Below, piece by piece: positions 49,655 to 60,372 of a DNA stretch of 64,000 nt. A program made the position numbers and the translations under genes. Under the pieces are notes generated by a model that did not search any database, was not told the origin of the DNA, and saw only the letters and a program-made list of their open reading frames with translations. How positions within the stretch are numbered: position 1 is the first letter of the stretch; every line of letters starts with the position of its first letter. Source of the DNA: VXRD01 sp965242535 (GTDB taxonomy: Bacteria; Latescibacterota; UBA2968); NCBI GenBank assembly GCA_965242535.1, contig OZ251458.1, positions 4,154,001 to 4,218,000 of the forward strand. The letters are read 5' to 3'.

Positions 49655-50794
49655 AATCGCGAGAAATTTGGGATAGGTGGTGAGATTTTCGCAGCCGGTT
49701 TGGGTGACGACGACGAGGTCTTCGAGTCGCACGGCGCCGCGGCCCGGGTAATACAGGCCGGGTTCGACGGTGACGACGTTTCCGGCGCAGAGCGTTTCGG
49801 AGACTTTGCCGATGCGGGGAGGTTCGTGGATTTCGAGGCCCAAGCCGTGGCCCGTGCCGTGAAAAAATCCCTGCATGTGGCCGCCTTCGGCGCGGGTTTC
49901 GTAATTGCGGCTGTCGAACAGTTCGGTGAGGCCGCGGTGGATGGCTCGGCCGTCTGCGTCTGCGCGGATGCTGTCGAGGACGAAGTTTTGGCCTTCGAGG
50001 ACCGCGGCGTAGATGTTTTGGAGTTCGGCGGAAGGCTCGCCTTTGACCACGGTGCGGGTGATGTCGGCAAAATAGCCGGTGCGGTTTGAACGCGGGAAGA
50101 TGTCGATGATGATGGCGCGATGGGCGCGCAAGGGGCCGCTGCCCTCGTCGTGGGGGTCGCAAGCTTGGTCGCCGCAGGCGACGATGGTGTGGCGGGTGGT
50201 GCAGTCGCGTTCCATCAGGATGCGTTGAACGCGGCGTTTGACGGCTTCCGAGGTGAGGGGTTCGCCCTCATGGTAGAGGATGTCGCCGCGGATGTCGGCG
50301 TTGCGGATGAGGGAGATGGCGGCGTCCATCGCGGTTTCGGCATGTCGTTGCACGGCGCGGATGTGCGCGATTTCCGCATCGGTTTTGATCGCGCGCTCGG
50401 GCCAAAACGCGCCTTCTGGAAATGCCACGCGATAGCCGCGGTCGCGCAGGTCGTCTGCGATGGCGACGGGAAAGGCGCGGGGGACGTTCAGGTGCTCGAT
50501 GTTTTTTTCGCGCAGGAACTCGTGGAGGATGTCGATAGAAGACGGTGGATCGCCGTCGGATTCGCCGTCGGATTCCTTGGCTTTTTCTTCGTATTCCGAC
50601 AGGGCGAGGACGCGATCGACCTGGGATTGGGCGTGCGCGCGGTCGCGTTCCAAATCGGACATGAGCAGGTATTTTTCCGCGTCGATTTGCACAAAGATGA
50701 AAGGGTCGGGCGCGAGAAAGCGCGTGGCGTAGTACATGTCGGCATCGGTTTCACTGGCGGCGATCGCGAGCCGCGCTTCGGTGGGGGTGTCCAT
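49652..50794 (-). CDS. M24 family metallopeptidase (Xaa-Pro aminopeptidase-like)
   Basis: The 380-residue pita-bread-fold peptidase has all five metal ligands: Asp pair in DIFPRSNRTGYFADITRTV, His in GFFHGTGHGLGLEIHEPP, Glu in VTVEPGLYYPG, and Glu in VRLEDLVVV. The N-terminal half is the creatinase-like domain. Substrate preference for N-terminal X-Pro peptides or a related small amide is typical. It follows HtrA on the same strand by 10 bp, suggesting joint protein or peptide turnover. Confidence 0.92.
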   Translation of the reverse strand: MDTPTEARLAIAASETDADMYYATRFLAPDPFIFVQIDAEKYLLMSDLERDRAHAQSQVDRVLALSEYEEKAKESDGESDGDPPSSIDILHEFLREKNIEHLNVPRAFPVAIADDLRDRGYRVAFPEGAFWPERAIKTDAEIAHIRAVQRHAETAMDAAISLIRNADIRGDILYHEGEPLTSEAVKRRVQRILMERDCTTRHTIVACGDQACDPHDEGSGPLRAHRAIIIDIFPRSNRTGYFADITRTVVKGEPSAELQNIYAAVLEGQNFVLDSIRADADGRAIHRGLTELFDSRNYETRAEGGHMQGFFHGTGHGLGLEIHEPPRIGKVSETLCAGNVVTVEPGLYYPGRGAVRLEDLVVVTQTGCENLTTYPKFLAI

Positions 50795-50803
50795 CGGGAG
50801 TCC

Positions 50804-52246
<1,443 letters not shown>

Positions 52247-52420
52247 ATTTGCTCCTTTTGAGGCGAGATGGGAGTCGAGGCGCGAAAGATGACGGCGTTT
52301 GCAATTTCGAGGCTTAGACACATGGCGTAGCGCGAGAGTTCCGAGAAATTTTGAAGTGCAATGCCCAACTCCCCTCGACGAATAGCGGTGGATGGGTGGG
52401 CTGACTCGTTGCGTCGCGGG

Positions 52421-52876
52421 CTACGCCTGGCTATTCGTCGCTGACGCGAATCCGTCTGCCCGTTGTCCGCCTAGCCTGCGCTCAAAGGTGCGCTGGCCGA
52501 TGTGCCGAAATCCGGTCGCTTCAAATACGGCCATCGCGGCCGTCCTGTCGCGTGGCACAACCGCTTCCACCAATCGCAAGCCCGAATCGCGCAAATGTTC
52601 TACCAAGGCATCGACCAGCGCTGTCGCCACGCCAAAACGCCGGTAATTCGCACGCACCCCAAGCCCCACAATCGCGGCCTGCATCTCGTCCTGAAGCCAA
52701 GCGACAAACCCGATCCATTCGCGGCCCCGCACGGCTACGAGCGTCTGTTTGACCGAGATGGATTCGCGCTTGAGCCACGCATCGACCACACAGCGCGGCC
52801 CGATGGATCGCAACAGTGCGCCGAGTGCTTCGCCATCGGAAGCGCGAGTCGGACGTATGGTTAAATTGGGTAACAT
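52421..52876 (-). CDS. GNAT-family N-acetyltransferase
   Basis: The 151-residue acetyl-CoA-dependent acetyltransferase shows the GNAT motif A region GLGVRANYRRFGVATALVDALVEHLR, here split as GLGVRANYRRFGVATALVDA (about residues 72-91), followed by VFEATGFRHIGQRTFERR. The acceptor is unknown. It lies between HtrA and the membrane TPR protein with no clear functional link. Confidence 0.88.
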   Translation of the reverse strand: MLPNLTIRPTRASDGEALGALLRSIGPRCVVDAWLKRESISVKQTLVAVRGREWIGFVAWLQDEMQAAIVGLGVRANYRRFGVATALVDALVEHLRDSGLRLVEAVVPRDRTAAMAVFEATGFRHIGQRTFERRLGGQRADGFASATNSQA

Positions 52877-52931
52877 CGGTCAAAGATAAGGCGCGAAAAG
52901 CGAGGGCAAAAAAGAATCCCGCGCATCTTTC

Positions 52932-55814
52932 TCATCTCCTCAACCCCTCGCGCACCTGTTTGAGCATCCGTCGCGCCTTCCCGAAATTCGGCTGCAGGGC
53001 GAGGGCTTTTTCCAAATGCGGAACGGCTTCTCGCAATTTGCCGGCCTGCGCGAGTGCCGCGCCGAGGTCCGCATGCGCGTCCGGTCTATCGGGAAGCAGG
53101 CGAATCGCCGCGCGGTAGTGGTGGATGGCCTCGTCCAAGCGTCCGAGCCCGTGCAGGGCCATTGCCATGCCGTTTTGCGACAGGGCATTGTCCGGGTGCA
53201 GGCGAATCGCCGATTTGTAGTGGATGACCGCCTCTTCGAGGCGTCCCGCGCGGTGAAACGCGACGGCGCGTCCGTTCAATGCACGCGCATCTTTGGGGTC
53301 GAGGCGCGACACTTCGGCGTAGTGTTTTTCCGCATCGGCGAGACGCCCGAGTTGCATCATCGCGTCGGCGAACAAGCGATGGGCATCCGCGTATTCCGGG
53401 AGCAGGCGAATCGCCTCGGCGCACAGGGTCGCGATTTGCCCATGGTCGCGTGCGGGGATGAGATCGGACGCCTGCCGCACAAAAACCCGGGCCGCGATTT
53501 CCCGCAGGTTCTCCTTTTGAATCGCGGCGATGCGCGCATCTGCCTCCCCCGGTATCAACGCGCCGATCGGCTCGAGGTGATCTGCGAGCAGCTCGGCAAA
53601 CGCGCGTTCATGCCCCCGCGCGTTTTGGGCCGCTGCGTAGTCCAAGATCGGGCGATCATCCCAGAACACATCGCCATCCCCCGCAATGCCGACCAGGCCG
53701 GCGGGCCCCATCAGAAAACCGCCCAAAAAAACATGCCTCTGGTTGAGATGGTGTTCCTCGCCGCCCCACTGGCTGTATTGGAGATCGGCAAAAATTTCTC
53801 CGCCAGCAAACGCCTGCTCGCGCAACGCGATGTCAAACGAAGGCCCGGCCGTGCCGATGAGCAGGAGCTCGGACGTGTTGTACCACAACGCGCTCTGCGG
53901 AAAAACCGTCAGAAAACTGCGGACGAGGCCGCGAAATTGATCCGGCGCGAGAAAGCGCAGGGGGACGAACTGCACGAGATACCCGCCCGGAAGCAGGCGT
54001 TGTTGCGCGTGCCGATAAAAGTCGACCGTGTAGAAAAAAGCCACGCCCGGGCGGGAGACTTCGCCGAGTTCGAGCGAGATGAGGTCGTACGTCTCCGCGG
54101 TGTGGCGCAAGTAATTGCGGCCGTCCTCGGCGATGATTCGCACGCGCGGGTCGCGCATCCAGCCCGTTTCAAAGTGCTGCTGGATGAACGGAAAAAGCGC
54201 GGGTTCGATATCCACGCAGGCGAGTCGGTCGATGGGATACATCAAAAAGCGGCTGGCGGTTTGGCCCGTGCCGATGCCCACGACCGCGACGCGCTTGGGG
54301 TTGGGGTGCAAAAGCATCGGGACGTGCGCGGCCATGATCTGATGGGTTTTTTTGTCGCCGCCCTGCCAATAGCGGTCGATTTCGAGTTCGAGGTCCTCGC
54401 CGCGTTTCACGACCGCCATGTTCGCGCCATACCCCTCGCGGTACGCGATGAGCTCGCGCCCCTCGCCGATGAAATCGGCGGGCAGTTGCGTTTGGGCAAT
54501 CTGCGGAATGCCCAAATAGATCGCAACGGCGACAACTGTGGCGATGGCCTCGACTGCGCGGTATTTTCGACCGTACGCAAACCAAGCCGCGATGCCGATG
54601 ACGAGATTCGCGCCCGTGATGAACAGCAGGCTTTTTGCCAAGCCGAAAAAGGGAATGCCGATGAACCCGATCAACAGCGAACCCGAGATACCGCCGAGGG
54701 TGTTGACGGCGATCAAGTTGCCGGCGACGCGGGTGGCGCGTTCCGCATGCCGGGTCGATAGGCGCATCGCAAGGGGAAACGCCGCGCCACTGAGCACAGC
54801 GGGCGGCAGCAATGCGATGAAGTAGATGTACAACTCGTCGCCCAGTTGCCGCCACATTTCCGGCGAAAGCATCGCAAGGGAAAGCGCGAGGAGGCCCGTC
54901 GCCACCTGAAACGCGCCAAAATAACGCGCCCGCGATCGCGTTTTGTCCGAGAACCGAGCCGCGATCACACTGCCGAGCACCAAGCCGATCAACGCGATGC
55001 CGAGCGCGAGGGTATAGGTATAGACCGTGTTGCCGATGAGCAGACCGAGATAGCGCGCCCACAGCACTTCGGCGCCGAGCGCGACAAACCCCACGCCAAA
55101 AAAGAGCGCGCCCGTGATTTTGCCCTCCGGTTCCACGCGGGTCTGCGGCGAGACACGCGGGAGCGGTGCAGCCCGTTGGGCTATCGCGCGAACGACGAGG
55201 CCGATCAGGATATTGCACGCGACGCCGACATAAACCGTGCCGCGAAGGCCCAGGTCCGGAAGCAAAACAAATCCCGCGACCACGCAACCCAATGCCGCGC
55301 CCAATGTATTGACGCCGTAGAGGAGACCGACCGCGCGTGCAATTTTGTCGCTGCTGCGCGCGTACTGCCGGCAATAGAGGGGCAAGGTCCCGCCCATGAG
55401 AATCGCAGGCGGCGAGATGACGCAGGCGACGAGCAAGAGGCGCGCGGCGAATCGGAGCGCGGGATCATCGGTCAACGCCCGATACGCGCTGCCGTAGAGC
55501 GCGTCCGCGAGATCAAAGGCATAGGGGCTGAGCAACGCGAGGAGTCCGAGGCCGATTTCCACGTGGGCAAAGAGGACGAGCGGGCGATCTGTCCGTTGCC
55601 CAATGCGTCCAAACAGGTACGCGCCGATGGCGAGGCCCAAAAAAAAGACCGCCAAAACCGCGCTGATCGCAAACGTGGTCGAGCCAAACAAGAGCGCGGC
55701 CTGTCGGATCCACGCGACTTCGTACACCAACCCGGCAAATCCCGAGAAAAAAAAACAGATCAGCGCGATCAAACGCTGCGCGGTTGGCGTCAATTTTCCG
55801 GTGCGTCGGCTCAT
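52932..55814 (-). CDS. Membrane spermidine synthase-like protein with C-terminal TPR repeats
   Basis: The 960-residue protein starts at ATG 55814 (MSRRTGKLTPTAQRLIALIC). About the first 470 residues form a polytopic MFS-like region (FFSGFAGLVYEVAWIRQAAL, then MGGTLPLYCRQY). A spermidine/spermine-synthase-like Rossmann domain follows with VAVVGIGTGQTASRFLMYPI (about 570-589) and DGRNYLRHTAETYDLISLEL. The last 170 residues are four or more TPR repeats (AEKHYAEVSRLDPKDARALN). Such membrane aminopropyltransferase-like proteins have unproven functions. The gene is unusually long and multi-domain. Confidence 0.88.
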   Translation of the reverse strand: MSRRTGKLTPTAQRLIALICFFFSGFAGLVYEVAWIRQAALLFGSTTFAISAVLAVFFLGLAIGAYLFGRIGQRTDRPLVLFAHVEIGLGLLALLSPYAFDLADALYGSAYRALTDDPALRFAARLLLVACVISPPAILMGGTLPLYCRQYARSSDKIARAVGLLYGVNTLGAALGCVVAGFVLLPDLGLRGTVYVGVACNILIGLVVRAIAQRAAPLPRVSPQTRVEPEGKITGALFFGVGFVALGAEVLWARYLGLLIGNTVYTYTLALGIALIGLVLGSVIAARFSDKTRSRARYFGAFQVATGLLALSLAMLSPEMWRQLGDELYIYFIALLPPAVLSGAAFPLAMRLSTRHAERATRVAGNLIAVNTLGGISGSLLIGFIGIPFFGLAKSLLFITGANLVIGIAAWFAYGRKYRAVEAIATVVAVAIYLGIPQIAQTQLPADFIGEGRELIAYREGYGANMAVVKRGEDLELEIDRYWQGGDKKTHQIMAAHVPMLLHPNPKRVAVVGIGTGQTASRFLMYPIDRLACVDIEPALFPFIQQHFETGWMRDPRVRIIAEDGRNYLRHTAETYDLISLELGEVSRPGVAFFYTVDFYRHAQQRLLPGGYLVQFVPLRFLAPDQFRGLVRSFLTVFPQSALWYNTSELLLIGTAGPSFDIALREQAFAGGEIFADLQYSQWGGEEHHLNQRHVFLGGFLMGPAGLVGIAGDGDVFWDDRPILDYAAAQNARGHERAFAELLADHLEPIGALIPGEADARIAAIQKENLREIAARVFVRQASDLIPARDHGQIATLCAEAIRLLPEYADAHRLFADAMMQLGRLADAEKHYAEVSRLDPKDARALNGRAVAFHRAGRLEEAVIHYKSAIRLHPDNALSQNGMAMALHGLGRLDEAIHHYRAAIRLLPDRPDAHADLGAALAQAGKLREAVPHLEKALALQPNFGKARRMLKQVREGLRR

Positions 55815-56093
55815 GATATCGGCGTTGGGGTGATGCGCGGGCATTTGCCCGGCTGAATGCAGTTGGGCGAGGAAAAGCTGGAAAATGCTGAACTTTTTGA
55901 TTTTCGGATCGCGCAGATCCGCCTGAAACGCATTATACCACGGTCGCCGCGTGAATACAAAACAATCTCCGCGTCCCAACGACGAGCCGCATTTGATTTT
56001 GCCCTGAGCGAGCGGTATATTGCGCGGTGCCCCGACGACTCAATCGCGTCCCTCGCGCTCGCATGAAACCCACCCGCCACTCCAAAGCAAGCT

Positions 56094-57566
56094 ATGTTCT
56101 CTCGAATCAAATCTCTCGCGCAACACACGGCGATTTACGGCATGGGCGATTTGCTCGGGCGGGCCGTGTCGGTCTTGCTCGTGCCGGTGTACGCGCGGCA
56201 TCTCGGCGCCGAGGACAATGGGATTTTGTCTTTGGCGTTTGCGTTTGTCGGATTTAGCGCGGTGGTGTATTCCCTCGGCCTCAATCCCGCGCTGATACGC
56301 CTCTTGTCCGGCAAGGCCGATCTCGGCGAGCACCGCGTCGCGTTCAGTTCGGCATTTTGGACTTTGCTCGCCGTGGGAGGCGTCCTATCCGGGGCGATTT
56401 GGACGAATGCCGAATGGCTCGCCCATCACTTATTGGGCAACGCGACATACGGCGCGTTCTTCGCGTTGATGGCCGGCATTATCCTTTTGGACGCGCTGTC
56501 AGAGCCGCTGTTCACCTGTTGCCGCGCGCGCCAACGGTCGCTTCACTACGCGGTTGTGCGCGTGATTCAACACACCTTGCAACTCGGTCTCACGGTGTAT
56601 TTGATCGCCTATCTCGAACGCGGGCCCATCGCGGTTTTTGAAGCCAATCTCATCAGCTCCCTGTTCGCGCTCGCGGTCATGCTGCCCGTGGGGTGGCGCG
56701 TGATTCGCCCCGCGTTTTCTTTTTTTGCGTTGCGCGAATTGTTGCGCTTTGGCATGCCGTTTGTGCCGTCTGCGCTGTCCATTCTCGTCATCGGCTTGTC
56801 CGACCGGTTCCTGATTCGCTTTTTTTTGGGGCTTGAGGACTTGGGCATTTACGGCATTGTGTACAAACTCGGCATGCCCATCTTCTTCGTGGTCAAGGCG
56901 TTTCGCGCGGCATGGGCGCCCGCCGTGCTCGACGAGGATGAAAGCACTGGAGAAACCCCGCGCATGTGCGCGCAGATCACCACGTATTTCGCGCTGTTCG
57001 GGGTTTTTGCCTGCTTGATTTTGGGCACATTCGCACGCGAGATCGTCGTTTTGGTCGCAGGCGGCAATGCCGAAACCTATCTCAAGGGCGTGCAGGTCGT
57101 CCCGCTCGTCGGGCTGGCCTTTTTCCTGTACGGGCTTTACGTCATTCTCACCGCGGGCGTGTACGCCGAAGGCCGCGCGGGCGCCCTGCCGTTCATCGTG
57201 GGCGCGGGGGCGTGTGTCAATGTCGCGGTGAATCTCGTCTGCTTGCCCAGGTTTGGATTTGTCGCCGCCGCGTACAGCACGCTCATCGCGCACGTCTCGA
57301 TGGTGATTTTGCTCTTTCTCACCGTGCGCCGATTTTATCCGGTGCCCTACGAATACGCGCGGTTGGGTAAAATTTGCGCGACGGCGGTCATCGTCTTTGT
57401 GGCCCTGTCCGGACATCTGCACGACATGTCCACACAGGGGATCGGCGCGCGTCTCATCTTCGTATCGAGCTATCCCCTCATTTTGTGGGGTTGGCGATTT
57501 TTTGACCCGCGCGAATGGCAACGGTTGCGGCAGATGATCCGAGGCGAGGATCCCGAACGCAGGTGA
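56094..57566 (+). CDS. Polysaccharide flippase / MATE-like (Wzx, MVF) transporter
   Basis: The 490-residue integral membrane protein has 12-14 spans. Opens MFSRIKSLAQHTAIYGMGDL and VYARHLGAEDNGILSLAFAF, the usual start of polysaccharide biosynthesis export proteins (PST group). The middle carries FAREIVVLVAGGNAETYLKG. It probably flips lipid-linked oligosaccharides across the inner membrane. It is divergent from the TPR protein with a 279-bp gap and is followed by a terminator-like hairpin before glyA. Confidence 0.9.
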   Translation: MFSRIKSLAQHTAIYGMGDLLGRAVSVLLVPVYARHLGAEDNGILSLAFAFVGFSAVVYSLGLNPALIRLLSGKADLGEHRVAFSSAFWTLLAVGGVLSGAIWTNAEWLAHHLLGNATYGAFFALMAGIILLDALSEPLFTCCRARQRSLHYAVVRVIQHTLQLGLTVYLIAYLERGPIAVFEANLISSLFALAVMLPVGWRVIRPAFSFFALRELLRFGMPFVPSALSILVIGLSDRFLIRFFLGLEDLGIYGIVYKLGMPIFFVVKAFRAAWAPAVLDEDESTGETPRMCAQITTYFALFGVFACLILGTFAREIVVLVAGGNAETYLKGVQVVPLVGLAFFLYGLYVILTAGVYAEGRAGALPFIVGAGACVNVAVNLVCLPRFGFVAAAYSTLIAHVSMVILLFLTVRRFYPVPYEYARLGKICATAVIVFVALSGHLHDMSTQGIGARLIFVSSYPLILWGWRFFDPREWQRLRQMIRGEDPERR

Positions 57567-57709
57567 ACCCCATGCCCATCCATCCGCCGATACCCGTTGA
57601 CTTTGATCCGCGATTCCGTATCTTGATTTTCACAAGGGGCCTGCGCGACTGGCGAATGAACATGGAATCGACCACGGGGAAGCGCGGGCTTTTCAACCGA
57701 TAGCCGCTC

Positions 57710-57741
57710 GCCTGGGCTTCTACGTGGCCCGGGCTATTTTT
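57710..57741 (+). terminator. Terminator-like hairpin upstream of glyA
   Basis: GCCTGGGC (57710-57717) pairs with GCCCGGGC (57727-57734, one G-U pair) over a 9-nt loop, followed by TATTTTTG. It lies 28 bp before the glyA start and might act as an attenuator or simply end the flippase transcript. Confidence 0.6.
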
Positions 57742-57768
57742 GTACCCGAATCACAAAGGAGGAAATCC

Positions 57769-59280
57769 GTGTCGAGTCCCCTCGCGGAGTACCTGTCTCA
57801 AAATCCCAACCCGAATCCCGGCTTTGTCGCCTATTTGGCCGCGTTGGAGCAAGTCGCGTCTGTGTCTCCCGATGTGGCGAAACGCATCGTGGCCGAATTG
57901 GCGGATCAGCGCGCCCATCTCAAGATGATCGCCAGCGAGAATTATTGCTCGTTGGCGACGCAACTGGCGATGGGCAATTTGCTGACGGACAAGTACGCGG
58001 AAGGCATTCCCGATCATCGGTTTTACGCGGGTTGCGACAATGTGGATGCCATCGAGAGCCGGGCCGCCAACCTGGCCTGCGATCTCTTTGGCGCGGCGCA
58101 CGCATACCTGCAGCCGCATTCGGGCGCAGACGCCAATCTGGTCGCGTTTTGGGCCATTCTCTCGGCGCGCGTTCAGGATGTCGCGCTGAAAAATGGCGGG
58201 CACAAATCGCCCTTTGATCTCTCCGAGAAAGCGTGGAACGCGCTTCGCGGGCAACTGGGCAACCAAAAGCTCTTGGGCCTCGACCTCTCGTCGGGCGGGC
58301 ATCTCACGCACGGGTATCGCATCAATGTTTCCGGGCGGATGTTCGACGCGCATGCGTACGCGGTCGACAAAGCGTCGGGCTTGCTCGACTACGACGCCAT
58401 CCGCGATCGGGCCAAAGCCGTTTGCCCCTTGATTCTCTTGGCGGGGTACAGCGCGTATCCGCGCGAGATGAATTTTCGCATTTTTCGGGAGATCGCCGAC
58501 GAGGTGGGCGCGGTGCTGATGGTCGATATGGCGCATTTTGCCGGGCTTGTCGCGGGCGGGGTTTTCAGCGGGGATTTTGACCCCATCGCCCATGCCCAAG
58601 TCGTGACCACCACCACGCACAAGACCCTGCGCGGCCCTCGAGGGGGCATGGTGTTGTGCGATGCGGAGTTCGCCGATCATGTCGATAGAGGTTGCCCGAT
58701 GGTGCTCGGCGGGCCCTTGCCCCATGTGATGGCGGCCAAGGCCATCGCCTTGCAAGAGGCCAGCACCCCCGAATTTCGGACGTACGCGGGCAAAATCGTG
58801 GCTAATGCCCGCGCACTCGCGCAGGCGTGTCTGGACGCGGGGTTGCGCGTGCTCACCGGGGGGACGGACAATCACCTGCTCCAAATCGACGTCTCGCCGT
58901 TCAACCTCACGGGCAGGCAGGCCGAAACCCTGTTGCGCGAGGCCGGGATGACCCTCAACAAAAACACCATTCCCTTTGACCCCAACGGCCCGTGGTACAC
59001 CAGCGGGCTCCGCGTGGGCACGCCTGCGCTGACGACCTTGGGCATGGGCGCAGACGAAATGCGCGAGATCGGCGCGATCATGGGCGATGTGCTGACCCGC
59101 GCACGGCCCTTGAAGTTCACCCGTGGCAAAAGCGCGGGGCAGTTCAGCAAGGTCAAATACAAGGTCGAGGACGGGATCGTCGAAAACGCACGCAAAAAAA
59201 TCGCCACCCTCCTCGCGCGGTTCCCCCTCTATCCCGAACTGGATTTGGCGTATCTTCAAAAGGCGTTTGGGGAGAGGTAA
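57769..59280 (+). CDS. glyA: Serine hydroxymethyltransferase (long form)
   Basis: PLP enzyme interconverting serine and glycine with folate one-carbon units. The 503 residues start at GTG 57769 behind AAAGGAGGAAATCC. Motifs: DLSSGGHLTHG, the PLP Lys in VVTTTTHKTLRGPRGG near residue 284, and TSGLRVGTPALTT. It is about 80 residues longer than the common 420-residue form, with an N-terminal region and an insert around residues 125-150; similar long forms occur in Chlamydiae and some other phyla. Confidence 0.94.
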   Translation: MSSPLAEYLSQNPNPNPGFVAYLAALEQVASVSPDVAKRIVAELADQRAHLKMIASENYCSLATQLAMGNLLTDKYAEGIPDHRFYAGCDNVDAIESRAANLACDLFGAAHAYLQPHSGADANLVAFWAILSARVQDVALKNGGHKSPFDLSEKAWNALRGQLGNQKLLGLDLSSGGHLTHGYRINVSGRMFDAHAYAVDKASGLLDYDAIRDRAKAVCPLILLAGYSAYPREMNFRIFREIADEVGAVLMVDMAHFAGLVAGGVFSGDFDPIAHAQVVTTTTHKTLRGPRGGMVLCDAEFADHVDRGCPMVLGGPLPHVMAAKAIALQEASTPEFRTYAGKIVANARALAQACLDAGLRVLTGGTDNHLLQIDVSPFNLTGRQAETLLREAGMTLNKNTIPFDPNGPWYTSGLRVGTPALTTLGMGADEMREIGAIMGDVLTRARPLKFTRGKSAGQFSKVKYKVEDGIVENARKKIATLLARFPLYPELDLAYLQKAFGER

Positions 59281-59426
59281 GACGGGAGACGGGAGAGGTA
59301 AGACGGGAGAGGTAAGACGGGAGACGGGAGAGGTGAGAGGCAAAAGGCAAAAGGCAGAGATCCGTAGTCAGGCCGCGTAGGGGCGTAAAATTTTACGCCC
59401 TTACAGAGAGTCAGAGGTCATCGTAG

Positions 59427-59448
59427 GGACAGGCCCCCGTGCCTGTCC
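59427..59448. repeat. GGACAGGC palindrome, copy 12
   Basis: GGACAGGC-N6-GCCTGTCC, 3' of glyA. Confidence 0.9.
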
Positions 59449-59540
59449 GAAGATACAAGAGGTAAGAGGCGAGACGGGAGAGGGGTGATGCCCCGTGCTC
59501 GCCCAAAGATACGAGGACAGGCACAGGGATCTGTCTCTAA

Positions 59541-59690
59541 GAAGCCATCTAAAAACTAGGGCCGCCATTGAGAGTCGCAAAAACATTCGCTTTTCGCAGG
59601 TCAAACCCCAAGAATAAGGGCCTTTATTCCCCCTTTCCTGATAGGAAAGGGGGCTAGGGGGTTAGGTCCCGATAATTTTTAGATGGCTTC
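59541..59690. mobile_element. MITE-like element A, copy 2
   Basis: 150-bp copy inverted relative to 29798-29960. Termini GAAGCCATCTAAAAA and complement, TAA on both sides. Internal CCCTTTCCT/AGGAAAGGG hairpin. Apparently inserted in the tail of a degenerate GGACAGGC palindrome. Confidence 0.8.
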
Positions 59691-59820
59691 TAAGGATGAT
59701 GAAGGACACTTGAAGTGGACAGGATGATGCGGCGGTGGGGTTGGGGGTAATCCGCGAGCCAGACAAATGTAGGGGCGATGCCCCATTCCGCCGATGAACC
59801 GCTATCGCACTGGAGGTTCC

Positions 59821-60372
59821 ATGTCCCAACCCTGGAAACATTTGCTCAATTTTCGCTGCACGCGCTGTGGAAATTGTTGCCGAGAGCCCATCGTCTTGGT
59901 CACGGACGAGGACGTGCGCCGCATCATTGAGGGCACGGGTCAGACGGCTTATGGCATTGTCGATTTTTACAAACCGAGCGAAATCGAATGGGGCGAGGAT
60001 CAGCCCGGCTGGATCCGTCTAAAGTCGGGGCGCCGCATCATGGGGTTGCGCCGCACCGAGGACGGATGCCAGTATTTGGGCGACGACGATTTGTGCCGCA
60101 TCTACAATTATCGCCCGGTGACCTGCCGCCGCTATCCGTTTGACTTGGAATTTGACGAACGGGGCGACATCGAGTTGCTCAGCATCAGCCAATCCGCGGA
60201 TTGCCCGTATGAACTCGACGGGTACAATCCGTTGGGCGAAATCAAGGCCATCGCCCGATGGGAAGCGTGGGAAGAAGCCCCCTATTACGCGCGGATAGAA
60301 GAATGGAACACGCGAAAAACAGCAGGCGACAAAAAGACCTTCCTCAAATTCTTGGGCTTCGACGAGCGGTGA
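59821..60372 (+). CDS. YkgJ-family CxxCxxCC cysteine-cluster protein
   Basis: The 183-residue protein begins at ATG 59821 after TGGAGGTTCC. The N-terminal signature CTRCGNCC (residues 15-22) plus later CRIYNYRPVTCRRYPF and DCPYELDG give the eight-cysteine UPF0153 pattern, thought to chelate an Fe-S cluster or zinc. The core includes EDGCQYLGDDDLCRIY. Enzymatic role is unknown. A second, truncated protein with similar Cys spacing lies at the right edge of the window. Confidence 0.88.
   Translation: MSQPWKHLLNFRCTRCGNCCREPIVLVTDEDVRRIIEGTGQTAYGIVDFYKPSEIEWGEDQPGWIRLKSGRRIMGLRRTEDGCQYLGDDDLCRIYNYRPVTCRRYPFDLEFDERGDIELLSISQSADCPYELDGYNPLGEIKAIARWEAWEEAPYYARIEEWNTRKTAGDKKTFLKFLGFDER

Larger units (their letters stand above)
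59281..59820. repeat. Gene-free region: heptamers, palindromes and MITE copy 2
   Basis: GGGAGAC/GAGAGGTAAGAC run (59281-59350), palindrome (59427-59448), degenerate palindrome (59515-59536), and MITE A copy 2 (59541-59690). The MITE starts 5 bp after the degenerate palindrome, exactly where other palindromes read CCCTAC. No gene is supported. Confidence 0.85.
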
